6,952 nucleotides of DNA, from assembly GCA_014859225.1 (NCBI GenBank), contig JACUUP010000080.1:1-6952 (forward strand), written 5' to 3'. The translations under genes were made by a program, and so were the position numbers. Origin of the DNA: Candidatus Aerophobota bacterium. Lineage in GTDB: Bacteria > Aerophobota > Aerophobia > Aerophobales > B3-G15. Below are positions 5,842 through 6,952 of this stretch, in pieces. Position 1 is the stretch's first letter, and each line of letters opens with the position of its first letter. Under the pieces are notes generated by a model. It was not told the DNA's origin, made no database searches, and saw only the letters and a program-made list of their open reading frames with translations.

Positions 5842-6952
5842 ATGAAACTAAACTACAAAATAGATGCAAAGCTTTCTTTTCAGGCAAAACTAATAGGCAG
5901 GATGAAACTGGGAACATTTCTTGCTCTCCCAGAAAAAGATTTCAGTGAGTATATAAAAAAAATAGAAGAAAATGAACTTTTCCAGGAACTTATAAATAAA
6001 TACAAAATAATAAAATACAGAAAATTCCAGGCAGTTAAGCCAATTTCTTCCCACCCCCAATTTCGCGAAGAGCTTGCACCAGCACCTGATTTTGATCCGG
6101 TAGAGCTTATTCAAAAATATCCGCAAAACTGGCAAATAGTAAAAAAAGTAGCTTTAAAGATGGGTGAGAAAAAATTTTCCCTTTTTCTTAAAGGAAATAG
6201 CAGCATATCTCTCAAGGAAATTTTTAAGGAATGTGAACTTTCTCCTGAAGAGACTGAAAAATTTAAAGATTTTATTAATAATTTTCAACTGCAGGAAAGT
6301 TTTTTTGCTTCGGATACTTCTGAAACTTCTTCTCCCGCAACTCACCCTTACCAGGTAGCCTGTATTGAAAATCAAGAAGGAAGGCTTTTCATTCTCCCCG
6401 CTGATAACTCAACTTATCTTAGCAAAGGAAAATATATCATTAAGCATGAACAGCTAAAAAATCTTATCCAGGAAAGATTTATTCCGCAAGATAAAGCTAA
6501 AAAAATATCAAGCCTTTTATATAAACTTGATATGATAAACAGGCGAACAATAACCTTATACCAGATTCTCTATCAAATAAAGCAAAAACAACACCGCTTT
6601 TTCCTATCCGCAGACCCTAAAAACATAGTTCCCCTTACCCAGCTTGATATGGCAAAGGCTCTCAGGGTAAATCCCAGCACCATAAGCAGAGCCATAGCTA
6701 ACAAAAGCATAATTACTCCCTGGAGGGAGGAAAAAAGCTTAATTGAATTTTTTAGAGGAAAAAAGGGGAAAATTAAAATAATACTACGACAAATAATAAT
6801 AGATGAGATGAAAAACTTGAGGGAAGGTATCCTTAAGCATCCCTTAAATGACGAGAAGATAAAAGAAAAGCTAAAGGATGCTTTCGGCGTTCAGGTTGCC
6901 CGTCGCACTGTGGCTAAATACAGAGAGGAGCTGAAGATACCCCCTTCTTCCA
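5842..6952 (+). CDS. rpoN: RNA polymerase sigma-54 factor, reduced and divergent, 3' end cut by window
   Basis: An open frame of 370 codons with no stop before the window edge. Sigma-54 directs polymerase to -24/-12 promoters that need an ATP-dependent activator. The C-terminal half is diagnostic: PLTQLDMAKAL...STISRA (264-284) is the helix-turn-helix for the -12 element, and ARRTVAKYRE (353-362) is an exact RpoN box for the -24 element, followed by IPPSS. INRRTITLYQIL...QHRFF (233-255) matches the helix before the HTH. The N-terminus (10-51) is a poorly conserved region I ending in FSEYIKKIEENELF, like the usual EL...L..NPLL. The core-binding middle is compressed: SISLKEIF...EETEKFKDFINNF (120-149) resembles its first helices, but FDPxGVxAR and the following LLLQL-type helix are absent. 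Only a few codons seem missing, so the total would be about 375-390 residues against a usual 430-500. A weak GAGG site (5826-5829) precedes the ATG by 12 nt. Confidence 0.88.
   Translation, partial: MKLNYKIDAKLSFQAKLIGRMKLGTFLALPEKDFSEYIKKIEENELFQELINKYKIIKYRKFQAVKPISSHPQFREELAPAPDFDPVELIQKYPQNWQIVKKVALKMGEKKFSLFLKGNSSISLKEIFKECELSPEETEKFKDFINNFQLQESFFASDTSETSSPATHPYQVACIENQEGRLFILPADNSTYLSKGKYIIKHEQLKNLIQERFIPQDKAKKISSLLYKLDMINRRTITLYQILYQIKQKQHRFFLSADPKNIVPLTQLDMAKALRVNPSTISRAIANKSIITPWREEKSLIEFFRGKKGKIKIILRQIIIDEMKNLREGILKHPLNDEKIKEKLKDAFGVQVARRTVAKYREELKIPPSS

Noticed and set aside
5890-6375. Minus-strand and plus-strand frames inside the rpoN region (products rich in Phe, Lys and Ile)
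   Set aside because: They overlap the continuous rpoN frame, which has clear sigma-54 motifs. Their composition simply mirrors A/T-rich coding DNA.

Overview
The window looks like chromosomal DNA from a low-GC, probably anaerobic bacterium, likely an uncultured lineage. The composition is A/T-rich, Shine-Dalgarno sites are strong (AGGAGG, GGAGGG), and promoter boxes are of the housekeeping sigma type. The gene mix fits: an MtaA-like zinc-site member of the URO-D family, a LarA-type nickel enzyme, a PII protein and a sigma-54 factor. The phylum cannot be fixed from this sequence. The purM product has features I associate with archaeal-type PurM, so vertical bacterial descent should not be assumed for every gene.

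Left half, plus strand (1-2809): a URO-D/MtaA family gene (34-1173) ends in a bulged hairpin that may be a terminator. A good extended -10 promoter then starts a two-gene unit: an 86-residue single-pass membrane protein of unknown function, and purM (AIR synthase) 10 bp downstream. The 136-bp gap after purM is dominated by a near-perfect 18-bp inverted repeat around a 39-bp centre. It resembles a MITE or insertion-sequence remnant.

Middle (2810-4090): a LarA-family nickel-pincer racemase/epimerase with every catalytic position I can check in place. No cofactor-synthesis genes (larB, larC, larE) are in view. It converges on gdhA with only 15 bp between the stop codons and no clear terminator.

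Right half (4106-6952): a nitrogen-related cluster. glnB (PII) and gdhA (glutamate dehydrogenase) form a tight minus-strand operon, with the gdhA ribosome site overlapping the glnB stop codon. Diverging from glnB is a sigma-54 gene (rpoN) that runs off the right edge. Its -10/-35 boxes lie back to back with those of glnB. The sigma-54 is unusual: the promoter-binding end is nearly canonical, including an exact RpoN box, but the core-binding middle is short and lacks the usual FDPxGV-type motif. The PII protein lacks the usual T-loop tyrosine used for uridylylation.

I see no RNA genes, CRISPR arrays, phage genes or complete transposons. No gene-free stretch exceeds 137 bp. The strongest candidates for something undescribed are the reduced sigma-54 and its pairing with an apparently non-uridylylatable PII and GDH.
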